A DNA stretch of 64,000 bases from Ensifer sp. PDNC004 (GTDB lineage Bacteria > Pseudomonadota > Alphaproteobacteria > Rhizobiales > Rhizobiaceae). Location: NCBI RefSeq assembly GCF_016919405.1, contig NZ_CP070353.1, positions 3,666,001-3,730,000 on the forward strand. Reading direction: 5' to 3'. A program made the position numbers and the translations under genes. A model generated the notes under the pieces. That model worked only from the letters and a program-made list of their open reading frames with translations, was not told where the DNA came from and did not search any database. Below, piece by piece: positions 45,432 through 55,090 of this stretch (position 1 is its first letter; every line of letters begins with the position of its first letter).

Positions 45432-45573
45432 TTCTCTCTCCCGTTACGGCACGCTCTCTCACGGGAAGAGTGGCAAAACTGATATAATTTTGCAAGCGGT
45501 TTTATATTTGCATCGGATGGACTGGCGCCGGTATGCGTGTTAGTTTCCGAAGCAGGAAAGGGGTGCAATCCAG

Positions 45574-46089
45574 ATGACGCTGAACAGGATCGACTGGGCG
45601 GTCGACGTCATCGCGCCGCAGCCGTCCGATCATCTGCTCGAAGTCGGTTGCGGCCATGGCGTTGCCGTAGCGAGGGTTTGCGAGCGGCTTGTCGATGGAG
45701 AGATCGTCGCCATCGACCGCTCGGCTGCGATGATTGCGGCGGCAGCAAGTCGAAATGCCGAATACATCGCCGCCGGGCGGGCTGCCTTGCGGGTTTCGGA
45801 GCTGTACTCGATCGATCTCGGTGGTCGCCGCTTCGACAAGGTGTTCGCCATGCGCGTCGGCGTGTTCACGCGGGGCGATCCCGCCCGCGAGTTTGCGGCG
45901 CTGGTGCGGGTGTTGAAGCCGGAGGGCCGCCTTTTTCTTTTCCATGACGAGCCGTCCACAGGGGCGGACGACGTTGGCGCGCGGCTCGAGGCGGCGGCCC
46001 TTCGCCACAGCTGGCAGGTCGAGGCCCGGTTGGGGGAGAGCTTCGACAGCGGCGAGGTCGCCTGCCTGATTGCGCGGCCGCCAGCTTGA
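45574..46089 (+). CDS. Small class I SAM-dependent methyltransferase
   Basis: 171 residues from ATG 45574. Motif I is LLEVGCGHGVAVARVCERL, then IVAIDRSAAMI, with RFDKVFAMRVG and RVLKPEGRLFLFHDEPS as the later strands. There is no extra substrate domain, so the target is probably a small molecule. It is divergent from the DHFR-like gene and convergent with the ABC-F gene. A GC hairpin at 46108-46127 separates them. Confidence 0.8.
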   Translation: MTLNRIDWAVDVIAPQPSDHLLEVGCGHGVAVARVCERLVDGEIVAIDRSAAMIAAAASRNAEYIAAGRAALRVSELYSIDLGGRRFDKVFAMRVGVFTRGDPAREFAALVRVLKPEGRLFLFHDEPSTGADDVGARLEAAALRHSWQVEARLGESFDSGEVACLIARPPA

Positions 46090-46107
46090 TGGTGTTGCGA
46101 CTGATGA

Positions 46108-46127
46108 CGCCCGCTTTTTTGCGGGCG
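46108..46127. terminator. Hairpin between convergent methyltransferase and ABC-F genes
   Basis: A 7-bp inverted repeat CGCCCGC/GCGGGCG enclosing a loop of six T, 19 bases after the methyltransferase stop and 27 bases from the ABC-F stop. The loop, not the tail, holds the T run, so the strength is uncertain. Confidence 0.4.
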
Positions 46128-46153
46128 CCACGCTTGCGATGATTGCGGTTATG

Positions 46154-47686
46154 TCAGCCGACGTCGCCTGCAGCCGCCGAGGCGAAGAAGTCCTCGGGAT
46201 CCTCGACCTCGACGAGGCGGCGCTTTTCGATCAGCCAGAAACGGTCGCCAACATTGCGCACGAAGCTACGGTCGTGGGAGACGAGCAGGCAGCTCGTCTC
46301 GTTTCTCAACAGCTCCGCTTCGAGCGCTTCCTGGCCCTCGATATCCAGATGGTTGGTCGGTTCGTCGAGCAGGTAGAAATTGGGCTCCTTCAAGCGCAGC
46401 ACCAGCATGGCAAGACGCGCCTTCTGGCCGCCCGAGAGCCGGCCGATCGCCTTTTCCTGCATGTCGATGCCGACGCCGACACCGACGAGCAGGCTCCGGG
46501 CGCGCTGATCGCCGAGCGAGAAGCGGCGGGACAGCGCGGCAAGCGGCGTCTCCTCGTCCAACAGGCCGGCAAGTGCCTGGTCGCTGTAGCCGAGCACGAG
46601 CGAGGGCGTTGCCTTCAGCGTTTCCGGCGCGCGGGAGGGCTCCTCGATCGCGGTGCGGATCAGGTTGACGAGCCGGGTCTTGCCGGCGCCGTTTTCACCG
46701 AGCAGCACGATGCGGTCGCCCTGGCAGATCCAGCGCTTGCCGGTGCGGAAGAGCGGGGTGCCGTCTGGCGTTTCGACCTGGACGTCGTCGAGCGTCACCA
46801 GGATCTTGGCGTGGGTGCCTCGGTTGGCGAGCCGGATCGCGCCAGCGGAACGTTCCTGATGCGCAGGCTTTGCCGCATCCTCCAGCCGTTCTGCGCGCTG
46901 TTTCAACTGCTTTGTCTTTATCGTGAGCAGGTCGCTACCGGAGTTGATGCCGATGTTGTTCAGCTTGGCGGCCTGGCGACGCAGCTGCTGGGCCACCTTC
47001 ATGTCGCGCTGGTAACGCCGCTCCTCCGATGCGTCCACCTCATCGAGAGCGGCGCGCGCCCTTGAATAAGGGAGCGCGAAGACCGGCGATTGCTCCGGCC
47101 TCAGGAACAGCGTGCGGTTGGTGGTGGCGTCCAAGAAGGCGCGGTCGTGGCTGGCAACCAGCACCGGCACGTCGCGTGGCAGCGCATTCAGCCACACCTC
47201 CAGCCGGCCGATCTTGGCGAGATCGAGATGGTTGGTCGGCTCGTCCAGAAGCAGGGCGTCCGGCTCGCTGACCCAGACGCGGGCAAGCAGCATCAGCCGC
47301 TGCCAGCCGCCGCTCAACTCCGAGACGGCGCGCGCCCGCAGAACCTCCGGCACATCGAGGGAATCGAGCACGATATCGACACGCCAGCTTTCGTTTTCCG
47401 CCTGGTCGGCCGGGAGCGCCGAAAGAACGGCGTCGTGGAAGGAGAGAGGCACAAGGGACGCAGGCACGTTCTGCTCGACGTGACCGACCGTCAGGCCGCG
47501 CGAGCGGGTGATTTCGCCGGCGGTCGGGTCGAAGGTGCCGGCGACCGATCTTAAAAGCGTGGACTTGCCGCGCCCGTTGGCGGCGACGACGCCAATGCGG
47601 TCACCGGCGGCGACGGAGAGGTTGAGGTTGGAGAAAAGCGGTGCGCTCAGGCTGACACCGAGATTGCGGATATTGATCAAGGCCAT
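46154..47686 (-). CDS. ABC-F family ATPase
   Basis: 510 residues, two ABC domains and no membrane segment. The first domain has Walker A GRGKSTLL (near residue 40) and signature LSGGWQRLMLLARVW. The second has GENGAGKTRLV and LSGGQKARLAMLVLRL, both followed by DEPTNHLD. A helical linker lies between (YQRDMKVAQQLRRQAAKL). ABC-F proteins act on the ribosome, some giving antibiotic protection and others resolving stalling (EttA/Uup-like). Length and linker do not decide between them. It faces the methyltransferase gene tail to tail. Confidence 0.88.
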   Translation of the reverse strand: MALINIRNLGVSLSAPLFSNLNLSVAAGDRIGVVAANGRGKSTLLRSVAGTFDPTAGEITRSRGLTVGHVEQNVPASLVPLSFHDAVLSALPADQAENESWRVDIVLDSLDVPEVLRARAVSELSGGWQRLMLLARVWVSEPDALLLDEPTNHLDLAKIGRLEVWLNALPRDVPVLVASHDRAFLDATTNRTLFLRPEQSPVFALPYSRARAALDEVDASEERRYQRDMKVAQQLRRQAAKLNNIGINSGSDLLTIKTKQLKQRAERLEDAAKPAHQERSAGAIRLANRGTHAKILVTLDDVQVETPDGTPLFRTGKRWICQGDRIVLLGENGAGKTRLVNLIRTAIEEPSRAPETLKATPSLVLGYSDQALAGLLDEETPLAALSRRFSLGDQRARSLLVGVGVGIDMQEKAIGRLSGGQKARLAMLVLRLKEPNFYLLDEPTNHLDIEGQEALEAELLRNETSCLLVSHDRSFVRNVGDRFWLIEKRRLVEVEDPEDFFASAAAGDVG

Positions 47687-48064
47687 GGTCGTTCTCTGGA
47701 CTGCGCGAGCGACGATGCGACATCCGGGACGGCAAGCTCATGCCGTGGTTGGCGAATGATTGCGCCCGCAACAGCAAATCTGCTGTGCTCGGGCCACGTC
47801 GGCTCGGTATTGGAAGACGATGCAGGCATATGAACCGGAACGGTTCCGCACTACATCACTCTGGGCAGACCAGGGATAGGGCTCGCAACTGTGCGAAAGG
47901 TTTCTGGTCAGCCCTGCAAACGCATCTGCAGGGCTTGGACGGGGCCACGCTGGCGGTGGTGCCGGAAAAATGTCATCACGTGCAGCCCCCCTTCCTCGAA
48001 TTCAAGTTGCGCGGTGTGGATACCATCGTCGCGTGCAACTTTCAATGCCCCCGGCATCGAAGGC
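47687..48064. other. Intergenic gap with hairpins, no firm gene
   Basis: 378 bases between the ABC-F start and the choloylglycine-hydrolase-like stop. Two perfect inverted repeats are visible: ACAGCA/TGCTGT at 47771-47786, and AGCCCTGCA/TGCAGGGCT at 47910-47935, neither with a T run. On the minus strand a 49-codon frame runs from ATG 48057 to TGA 47908, with fair codon use but no ribosome-binding site or recognised family. The space also must hold the ABC-F promoter. Confidence 0.5.
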
Positions 48065-49141
48065 TCACATCTGCAGGCCGAGGAACTTGAATGGTTCGGC
48101 CGGCTTGAAATCGCCGGTCGCGTCGCCCGAATAGGTGTGATCCTGGTTTTCGCCGAGATCGAGTTTCATAACCTTGCCAGTCTCCTTGGCAAAGTCGATC
48201 TTCTTCAGGTCGACCCAGAAGGTGTTTGGTGTCAGCGCGGATTCGAAGAAGTAGAGCTTGCGCTTGTGATCGACGACGGTGCGCCAGCGGGTCGAGGAAA
48301 TGTTCGGTTCTTCCGGGGTGTTGAGCCCATAGGGGACCGAGACATTGCGAATGACGCTGAAGACGCTCGCCAGCGCCCGGTCGGGGTTCTCGTCCTTCGG
48401 GATGGCATTGACGTAGAAGGAGGCGCGGGCGAACCGGTCGGATGCTCGGTTGGTGCCGGGCAGCATCACCGTTCCGCCGATCTGCTTCCAGTAGCTGTTC
48501 AACGCCAGTTGCTGGTCGAAGACAGGCGAGTTGGTCATGACCTGGTATTCGCGGTCGTGGTGGATCACCTGCTTGCCGCCGATATATTCGACGATGGCGC
48601 TATCGCCCGTCTTGTCGGAGATGGAAAGGTGCAGCGTCGTCAGGCGGTTCTCGCCCGGAACATTGTCCGTGACGATGGTGAAGGGCTCTTTCTCGAGCGC
48701 TGCCACTGCCTCTTCGACAGTTGCGAAGCTGTCGAGCACATATTGCGCCCAGGCGGCAATCGTCAGGCCGGGCTTCGATTTGTCATCGAACTTTGGGTAC
48801 TCGGATTCGACCAGCCACAAAAGGTTGGCATTCAGCCCTACCTCGTTGACGCCGTCGGTGGTGGAGACGTCATAGCCGGTGGCAACGACGCTGCCATACT
48901 TCGCCGTCCATTTGAACGAATTGGGGCCGGCCTGGCCATCGCGTTCGGTGCCGCGCGGCAGCACCCAGAGATTGGTGGCGACATCGCTCTTCCAGTCCAT
49001 GGATCGCGCTGTGATGATATTGTCGTCAGGGCCGAGATAGACGAGGCGCGTGCAGGCTTCGGCGCTGGTCTGGGCAAGGACGAGAAGGCTGGCGAGTGCC
49101 GCTGAAACAATCGAGCGGGCGGACTTTCCGATAAACGTCAC
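48065..49141 (-). CDS. Choloylglycine hydrolase / penicillin V acylase family, exported
   Basis: 358 residues from a GTG at 49141, with AGGGAG 6 bases upstream. A signal peptide (residues 1-29, ending TSAEA) leaves C30 as the new N-terminus, the nucleophile of this Ntn-hydrolase family. CTRLVYLGPDDNIITARSMDW carries the conserved arginine and aspartate, and VNEVGLNANLLWLVESEY the next block. Gram-negative members act in the periplasm on penicillin V or on long-chain acyl-homoserine lactones rather than bile salts. It lies 38 bases downstream of an outer-membrane protein gene on the same strand, which suggests joint expression. Confidence 0.85.
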   Translation of the reverse strand: MTFIGKSARSIVSAALASLLVLAQTSAEACTRLVYLGPDDNIITARSMDWKSDVATNLWVLPRGTERDGQAGPNSFKWTAKYGSVVATGYDVSTTDGVNEVGLNANLLWLVESEYPKFDDKSKPGLTIAAWAQYVLDSFATVEEAVAALEKEPFTIVTDNVPGENRLTTLHLSISDKTGDSAIVEYIGGKQVIHHDREYQVMTNSPVFDQQLALNSYWKQIGGTVMLPGTNRASDRFARASFYVNAIPKDENPDRALASVFSVIRNVSVPYGLNTPEEPNISSTRWRTVVDHKRKLYFFESALTPNTFWVDLKKIDFAKETGKVMKLDLGENQDHTYSGDATGDFKPAEPFKFLGLQM

Positions 49142-49179
49142 GGCATTCTCCCTTTCGGTCGCGTGCGGATCAAGTCTCT

Positions 49180-50016
49180 CTAGAACAGCATCGAAAACCC
49201 GATGACCGGGCCATGCTGGTTCACATCCCAACGGAACTTGTTGGCTCCGGTGAAATCGTCGCTTTCATAGTCCTGGTAGAGCAGGCGATAGCCGGCGCGC
49301 AGGATCGTCGGCTGGCCGAACATTTCGGTGCGATAACCGAGATAGGCCTGGGCGTTGACGCTGAGCTTGGAGCCGACGTCGAAGCCGCCGATGTCGGCCT
49401 CGGCCGCGAGATTCCAGCGCTCGCTGAGATCCGCCTTCACGCGCACGCCGACGAAGGGGTCGGTCCAGTCGGCGCTCTTCGCCGCGTTGAAGCCAAGCAC
49501 GGAGACGTCGGCCTCGAGCTTCGTCCATCGCAGGCCGATCGTCGGCTCGATCGAGAACGTTCTCGGCTTGCCGAAGGCGGTGTTGCCGCCAAGCTCCTGC
49601 TCGTAGATCTGATAGAACGCGCCCGCGGCCAGCGTCGTTATCTTGATATCGAGGCCGATCTCGTGGGATAGCAGCTCTTCATCCTGGCTGGTGCGCACAT
49701 ATTGGCCGTCGAAATAGACGCCCCATTGACCGTTGGTCAGCTCAATATTGCCCATCAGCGCAAGATCGAGATGGTCGAGCGTGTCTTTGAACGGCACATC
49801 GACATCCGTGTCGAAGCCGGCGAGCGATGCGTCGCCCTTGAGACTGGCGGCCCAGATATAGGGGCTGACGATCACCGTCCAGTCGCTCTCAGGCGCCATA
49901 CGCTCGGCGTCGAAATCGGCAGCGCGCGCCGGTGCGGAAGCGAGCAGCGCCAGCGCAAATGTGCCGGCAAGGTGGGCTGCGGCGCGCCCGGTTGCGGCTA
50001 TGCGTCGTGTCTGCAT
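49180..50016 (-). CDS. Outer-membrane beta-barrel protein
   Basis: 278 residues from ATG 50016, with AAGGGGG upstream. A signal peptide ending APARA (about residue 32) precedes a barrel of alternating strands: SDWTVIVSPYIWAASLKGDASL, WGVYFDGQYVRTS, TTLAAGAFYQIYEQEL, FSIEPTIGLRWTKLEADVSV, PTILRAGYRLLYQDYE. The last residue is phenylalanine (VIGFSMLF), the usual signal for barrel assembly. The specific family is not recognised. It is upstream of the Ntn-hydrolase gene in the same direction. Confidence 0.75.
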   Translation of the reverse strand: MQTRRIAATGRAAAHLAGTFALALLASAPARAADFDAERMAPESDWTVIVSPYIWAASLKGDASLAGFDTDVDVPFKDTLDHLDLALMGNIELTNGQWGVYFDGQYVRTSQDEELLSHEIGLDIKITTLAAGAFYQIYEQELGGNTAFGKPRTFSIEPTIGLRWTKLEADVSVLGFNAAKSADWTDPFVGVRVKADLSERWNLAAEADIGGFDVGSKLSVNAQAYLGYRTEMFGQPTILRAGYRLLYQDYESDDFTGANKFRWDVNQHGPVIGFSMLF

Positions 50017-50307
50017 GTCTGCCCCCTTGATCCCTCGCTGGCAGCCTAGCCGCCATGGCTGCAATTGCAAGTGGCGCATTCTTGTCCCGGTACAGGTTTC
50101 CGGCCGGGGTTCCCGCGCCTTATTCCTGCCCTCTTGCCATTGCGTGCGGCCCCCCGATCCGCTAAGAGACGCCGCGACTTTCCGCTCCCCGAAGCGGTGA
50201 CTGCCGATGTCCGAGAAGTCTCCCAAGCTTTTTGATCGTCGGGCGCCGGCGGGGACTTTCCTGTCACGCGCGCCTCACGCGCGCAAATTGGGTACCGGTA
50301 GAGGCAC

Positions 50308-51582
50308 ATGGCACGCATCGTGATGAAATTCGGCGGAACGTCCGTCGCTGATTTGGACCGCATTCACAATGTTGCCCGCCATGTGAAACGCGAAGTCGAT
50401 GCCGGCCACGAAGTAGCCGTCGTCGTTTCCGCCATGTCCGGCAAGACCAACGAGCTGGTCGGCTGGGTGCAGAACATGCCGAAGGCAACCGGCGCCAACT
50501 CGCCCTTCTATGACGCGCGCGAGTATGACGCGATCGTCGCGTCCGGCGAACAGGTGACCTCCGGCCTGCTGGCGATCGCGCTGCAGTCGATGGGGATCAA
50601 CGCCCGTTCCTGGCAGGGCTGGCAGATCCCGATCCGCACCGACAATGCCCATGGCGCCGCCCGTATTCTCGATATCGACGGTGCCGAGCTCGTCCGCCGC
50701 ATGGGTGAGGGCCAGGTCGCCGTCATTGCCGGCTTCCAGGGGCTTGGCCCGGACAACCGCGTCGCCACCCTCGGTCGCGGCGGCTCCGACACTTCGGCCG
50801 TTGCGATTGCCGCAGGGGTCAAGGCAGACCGTTGCGACATCTACACCGACGTCGATGGCGTCTACACGACCGACCCGCGCATCGAGCCGAAGGCGCGGCG
50901 GCTGAAGAAAATCGCGTTCGAGGAAATGCTGGAAATGGCATCGCTCGGCGCCAAGGTGCTGCAGGTGCGCTCGGTCGAGCTCGCGATGGTGCACAAGGTC
51001 CGCACCTTCGTGCGTTCGTCTTTCGAAGATCCCGATGCGCCGGGCATGGGTGACCTTCTCAATCCGCCCGGTACGCTGATTTGTGATGAGGATGAGATCG
51101 TGGAACAGGAAGTCGTAACCGGCATTGCCTATGCCAAGGATGAAGCCCAGATTTCGCTGCGCCGTCTCGCCGACCGGCCGGGTGTCTCCGCCGCGATCTT
51201 CGGCCCGCTGGCTGAAGCCCATATCAACGTTGACATGATCGTCCAGAACATCTCCGAGGACGGCTCGAAGACCGACATGACCTTCACGGTTCCCTCGGGC
51301 GACGTCGACAAGGCGCTGAAGGTGCTCAGCGACAACAAGGACAAGATCGGCTACGACGTCGTTCAGTCCGAAGCAGGCCTCGTCAAGGTCTCGGTCATCG
51401 GCATCGGTATGCGCAGCCACGCCGGCGTTGCCGCTTCCGCCTTCCGTGCGCTTGCCGACAAGGGCATCAACATCAAGGCGATCACCACCTCCGAAATCAA
51501 GATTTCGATCCTGATCGACGGTCCCTACGCCGAATTGGCGGTTCGCACTTTGCATTCCGCTTACGGTCTCGATAAGAGTTAA
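50308..51582 (+). CDS. lysC: Aspartate kinase
   Basis: 424 residues. Phosphorylates aspartate, the first step toward lysine, threonine and methionine. The kinase motif KFGGTSVAD is at residues 6-14, with the GRGGSDTSAVAIA loop. Two ACT domains in the C-terminal third (RPGVSAAIFGPLAEAHINVDMIVQNIS and GMRSHAGVAASAFRALADKGINIKAITTSEIKISILID) bind the inhibitor amino acids. It lies 85 bases before ptsP on the same strand. Confidence 0.95.
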   Translation: MARIVMKFGGTSVADLDRIHNVARHVKREVDAGHEVAVVVSAMSGKTNELVGWVQNMPKATGANSPFYDAREYDAIVASGEQVTSGLLAIALQSMGINARSWQGWQIPIRTDNAHGAARILDIDGAELVRRMGEGQVAVIAGFQGLGPDNRVATLGRGGSDTSAVAIAAGVKADRCDIYTDVDGVYTTDPRIEPKARRLKKIAFEEMLEMASLGAKVLQVRSVELAMVHKVRTFVRSSFEDPDAPGMGDLLNPPGTLICDEDEIVEQEVVTGIAYAKDEAQISLRRLADRPGVSAAIFGPLAEAHINVDMIVQNISEDGSKTDMTFTVPSGDVDKALKVLSDNKDKIGYDVVQSEAGLVKVSVIGIGMRSHAGVAASAFRALADKGINIKAITTSEIKISILIDGPYAELAVRTLHSAYGLDKS

Positions 51583-51667
51583 GCGACAGGCGATTGATTT
51601 GGGATTCGCGGCCGTCCGGCCGCGGCTCCTCTTGCCCCGTCTATTCTATATCGGGAGACCCCACGCG

Positions 51668-53935
51668 ATGAGAGACCTTTCCGCAGGTCCGCGCGTTCTC
51701 CTCAAGCGGTTGCGCGAGTTGATGGCGGAACCGCTGGAGCCGCAGGAGCGCCTTGACCGTATCGTGCGCCAGATCGCGCAGAACATGGTCGCGGAAGTGT
51801 GTTCAGTCTACGTGCTGCGCTCCGACGGCGTTCTCGAGCTCTACGCGACCGAAGGTCTGAACAAGTCGGCCGTTCACCTGGCGCAGTTGAAGATGGGTCA
51901 GGGCCTCGTCGGCACCATCGCCGCTTCGGCGCGACCGCTCAATCTTTCCGACGCCCAGTCGCATCCGGCCTTTACCTATCTGCCTGAGACCGGCGAAGAG
52001 ATCTACCATTCCTTCCTCGGCGTGCCGATCCTGCGCACCGGCCGCGCACTCGGCGTTCTCGTCGTCCAGAACAAGGCGATGCGCAACTACCGCGAGGACG
52101 AGGTCGAGGCGCTTGAGACCACCGCCATGGTGCTCGCCGAGATGGTGGCGACGGGCGAACTGAAGAAGATCACCAAGCCGGGTCTCGAACTCGACCTGTC
52201 GCGTCCCGTCTCGATCGACGGCAACAGCTACGGCGAAGGCATCGGCCTTGGCTACGTCGTGCTGCACGAGCCGAGGATCGTCGTCACGAACCTGCTCAAC
52301 GAGGACACCGACCAGGAGCTGCAGCGGCTTGCCGAGGCGCTCGGATCGTTGCGCATCTCGATCGACGACATGCTGTCGCGCCGCGAGGTGTCGATGGAAG
52401 GCGAGCACCGGGCGGTGCTCGAGACCTACCGTATGTTCGCCCATGACCGCGGATGGGTGCGCAAGCTCGAAGAGGCGATCCGCAACGGCCTGACGGCGGA
52501 GGCCGCCGTCGAGCGCGTGCAGAGCGAGACCAAGGCGCGCATGATCCGACTGACGGATCCGTACTTGCGCGAGCGCATGCATGACTTCGACGATCTCGCC
52601 AACCGACTTTTGCGTCAGCTTTCGGGCTATGGCGCCAAGCTTTCGGCGAGCGACTTCCCGAACGATGCGGTGATCGTCGCGCGCGCCATGGGTGCTGCCG
52701 AATTGCTCGACTACCCGCGCGAAAACGTGCGCGGCCTGGTGCTGGAAGAGGGCGCCGTTACCAGCCATGTCGTCATCGTCGCCCGCGCCATGGGGATCCC
52801 TGTGATCGGCCAGGCGACCGGTGCCGTTGCGCTTGCGGAAAACCGCGACGCGATCATCATCGACGGCGACGACGCCAAGGTGCACCTGCGCCCGCTCGCC
52901 GACCTGCAGCGCGCCTACGAGGAAAAAGTCCGCTTCCGGGCGCGCCGCCAGGCGCAGTTCCGGGCGCTCAAGGACGTCGAGCCGCTGACCAAGGACGGCA
53001 AGCGCATCACCTTGCAGATGAATGCCGGCCTGCTCGTCGACCTGCCGCATCTGAACGAAGCGGGTGCGGAGGGCATCGGCCTCTTCCGCACCGAACTGCA
53101 GTTCATGATCGCCTCGACCATGCCGAAGGCAGAGGAGCAGGAAGCCTTCTATCGCAGCGTGCTCAAGCAGACGGGCGGCAAGCCGGTTACGTTCCGCACC
53201 CTCGACATCGGCGGCGACAAGGTCGTTCCCTATTTCCGCGCCGCTGAAGAGGAAAACCCGGCGCTCGGCTGGCGGGCCATCCGGCTTTCGCTGGACCGTC
53301 CGGGTTTGTTGCGAACCCAGCTTCGCGCGATGTTGCGCGCGTCGGCGGGCGTCGAGCTGAAGTTGATGCTGCCGATGGTCACCGAAGTCTCGGAGCTCAG
53401 GATAGCGCGCGACCTTCTGCAGAAGGAGATCGAGCGGCAGTCGAAGCTCGGCGAGCAATTGCCGCGCAAGCTGCAGTTCGGCGCCATGCTAGAAGTGCCG
53501 GCGCTCCTTTGGCAGCTCGACGAGCTGATGACCGAGGTGGATTTCGTTTCCGTCGGCTCCAACGATCTCTTCCAGTTCGCGATGGCGGTCGACCGTGGCA
53601 ATGCCCGTGTCTCCGACCGGTTCGACGTGCTCGGGCGGCCGTTCCTGAGAATCCTGCGCGACATCGTGCGCGCCGGCGACCGGCACGATACGCCGGTGAC
53701 GCTTTGCGGCGAGATGGCGAGCAAGCCCTTGTCGGCCATGGCGCTGCTCGGGCTTGGCTTCCGTTCGGTGTCGATGTCGCCAACGGCCGTCGGGCCGATC
53801 AAGGCGATGCTTCTGGCGCTTGACGCCTCCAAGCTCGGCGCACAGCTCAACGCTGCACTGGACGATACGCGCGATCAGACGCCCGTTCGCCAGATGCTGG
53901 TGGATTTCGCCGCGGAAAACGGCATTCCGGTTTAG
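51668..53935 (+). CDS. ptsP: PEP-protein phosphotransferase of the nitrogen PTS (EI-Ntr)
   Basis: 755 residues from ATG 51668. The N-terminal GAF domain (about residues 20-160, CSVYVLRSDGVLELYATEGL) senses small molecules, in E. coli and Sinorhizobium glutamine. EI follows: the phosphohistidine region GAVTSHVVIVARAMGIPVIG, then GIGLFRTELQFM and GSNDLFQFAMAVDRGN of the PEP barrel, and the catalytic cysteine in TLCGEMASKP. EI-Ntr starts the phosphorelay to NPr and EIIA-Ntr, linking nitrogen status to transport and carbon storage. prfA follows after 69 bases. Confidence 0.95.
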   Translation: MRDLSAGPRVLLKRLRELMAEPLEPQERLDRIVRQIAQNMVAEVCSVYVLRSDGVLELYATEGLNKSAVHLAQLKMGQGLVGTIAASARPLNLSDAQSHPAFTYLPETGEEIYHSFLGVPILRTGRALGVLVVQNKAMRNYREDEVEALETTAMVLAEMVATGELKKITKPGLELDLSRPVSIDGNSYGEGIGLGYVVLHEPRIVVTNLLNEDTDQELQRLAEALGSLRISIDDMLSRREVSMEGEHRAVLETYRMFAHDRGWVRKLEEAIRNGLTAEAAVERVQSETKARMIRLTDPYLRERMHDFDDLANRLLRQLSGYGAKLSASDFPNDAVIVARAMGAAELLDYPRENVRGLVLEEGAVTSHVVIVARAMGIPVIGQATGAVALAENRDAIIIDGDDAKVHLRPLADLQRAYEEKVRFRARRQAQFRALKDVEPLTKDGKRITLQMNAGLLVDLPHLNEAGAEGIGLFRTELQFMIASTMPKAEEQEAFYRSVLKQTGGKPVTFRTLDIGGDKVVPYFRAAEEENPALGWRAIRLSLDRPGLLRTQLRAMLRASAGVELKLMLPMVTEVSELRIARDLLQKEIERQSKLGEQLPRKLQFGAMLEVPALLWQLDELMTEVDFVSVGSNDLFQFAMAVDRGNARVSDRFDVLGRPFLRILRDIVRAGDRHDTPVTLCGEMASKPLSAMALLGLGFRSVSMSPTAVGPIKAMLLALDASKLGAQLNAALDDTRDQTPVRQMLVDFAAENGIPV

Positions 53936-54004
53936 ATTGAAGTGACGCGTCGCAACCCTCGTCCGGAGCTGATCCGGCCGGGGCAAGACGCATTGGAGTG
54001 AGAC

Positions 54005-55087
54005 TTGGCAAAGCTTCCCGTTGAAAAGATGCGCGAACTGGAACGGCGGTTCGGCGAAATCGAGGCGCGCATGTCCGCCGGCCCGGCCGCGGACGTCTAC
54101 GTCAAGCTCGCCTCGGAATATTCCGAACTGCAGCCGGTGGTGACGAAGATCCGCGCCTATGAAAAGGCGACGGCGGAGCTTGCTGACATCACCGCCATGC
54201 TCGCCGACAAAACGACCGACCGCGAGATGCGTGATCTCGCCGAAATGGAAAAGCCCGAGGTCCAAGCGGCGATCGAGGGGTTGGAGCAGGAAATCCAGAT
54301 CCTGCTCCTGCCGAAGGATGCGGCCGACGAAAAGAGCGCGATCCTTGAAATCCGCGCCGGAACCGGTGGTTCCGAGGCGGCGTTGTTTGCCGGCGATCTG
54401 TTCCGGATGTACGAGCGCTATGCGGCGGGCAAGGGATGGAAGGTCGAAGTGCTGTCGTCGAGCGAAGGCGAAGCCGGCGGTTTCAAGGAAATCATCGCTA
54501 CCGTTTCGGGGCGCGGCGTGTTTGCCCGGCTGAAGTTCGAATCCGGTGTGCACCGCGTACAGCGCGTGCCGGAGACGGAGGCGAGCGGTCGCATTCACAC
54601 CTCGGCGGCAACCGTCGCAGTGCTGCCCGAGGCCGAAGACATCGACATCGAGATCCGGCCAGAAGATATCCGCATCGACACGATGCGTTCGTCGGGCGCC
54701 GGTGGCCAGCACGTTAACACGACGGACTCGGCCGTGCGCATCACTCACCTGCCGACCGGGCTCGTCGTCACCAGCTCGGAGAAGTCGCAGCACCAGAACC
54801 GTGCCAAAGCGATGCAGGTTCTGCGCTCGCGCCTCTACGACATGGAGCGCCAGCGCGCCGACAGCGAACGCTCGGCCGACCGCAAGAGCCAGGTGGGCTC
54901 CGGCGACCGCTCCGAACGCATCCGTACCTACAATTTCCCGCAGGGACGGCTGACCGACCACCGCATCAACCTGACGCTCTACAAGCTCGATCGGATGATG
55001 ATGGGCGAAATCGACGAAGTCGTCGATGCGCTGCTTGCCGACTACCAGGCAAGCCAGCTGGCGCAGCTCGGCGAGCAGCGAGGCTGA
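54005..55087 (+). CDS. prfA: Peptide chain release factor 1
   Basis: 360 residues from a TTG at 54005, with GGAG 6-7 bases upstream; this gives the expected start [22 protein letters not shown]. Recognises UAA and UAG stops. The GGQ motif is at residues 233-235 (GAGGQHVN), and the stop-codon region [12 protein letters not shown] holds the P-x-T equivalent. Length is normal. It lies directly before prmC (4 bases apart), whose product methylates the GGQ glutamine, a common pairing. Confidence 0.95.
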   Translation: MAKLPVEKMRELERRFGEIEARMSAGPAADVYVKLASEYSELQPVVTKIRAYEKATAELADITAMLADKTTDREMRDLAEMEKPEVQAAIEGLEQEIQILLLPKDAADEKSAILEIRAGTGGSEAALFAGDLFRMYERYAAGKGWKVEVLSSSEGEAGGFKEIIATVSGRGVFARLKFESGVHRVQRVPETEASGRIHTSAATVAVLPEAEDIDIEIRPEDIRIDTMRSSGAGGQHVNTTDSAVRITHLPTGLVVTSSEKSQHQNRAKAMQVLRSRLYDMERQRADSERSADRKSQVGSGDRSERIRTYNFPQGRLTDHRINLTLYKLDRMMMGEIDEVVDALLADYQASQLAQLGEQRG

Positions 55088-55090
55088 GCG

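Noticed and set aside
47740..48090. 116-codon plus-strand frame between ABC-F and acylase genes
   Set aside because: Cys/His/Arg mix with no family or ribosome-binding site, and it runs into the 3' end of the acylase gene.
51803..53458. 551-codon frame antisense to ptsP
   Set aside because: Mirror of ptsP codon usage; no domain or start signal.
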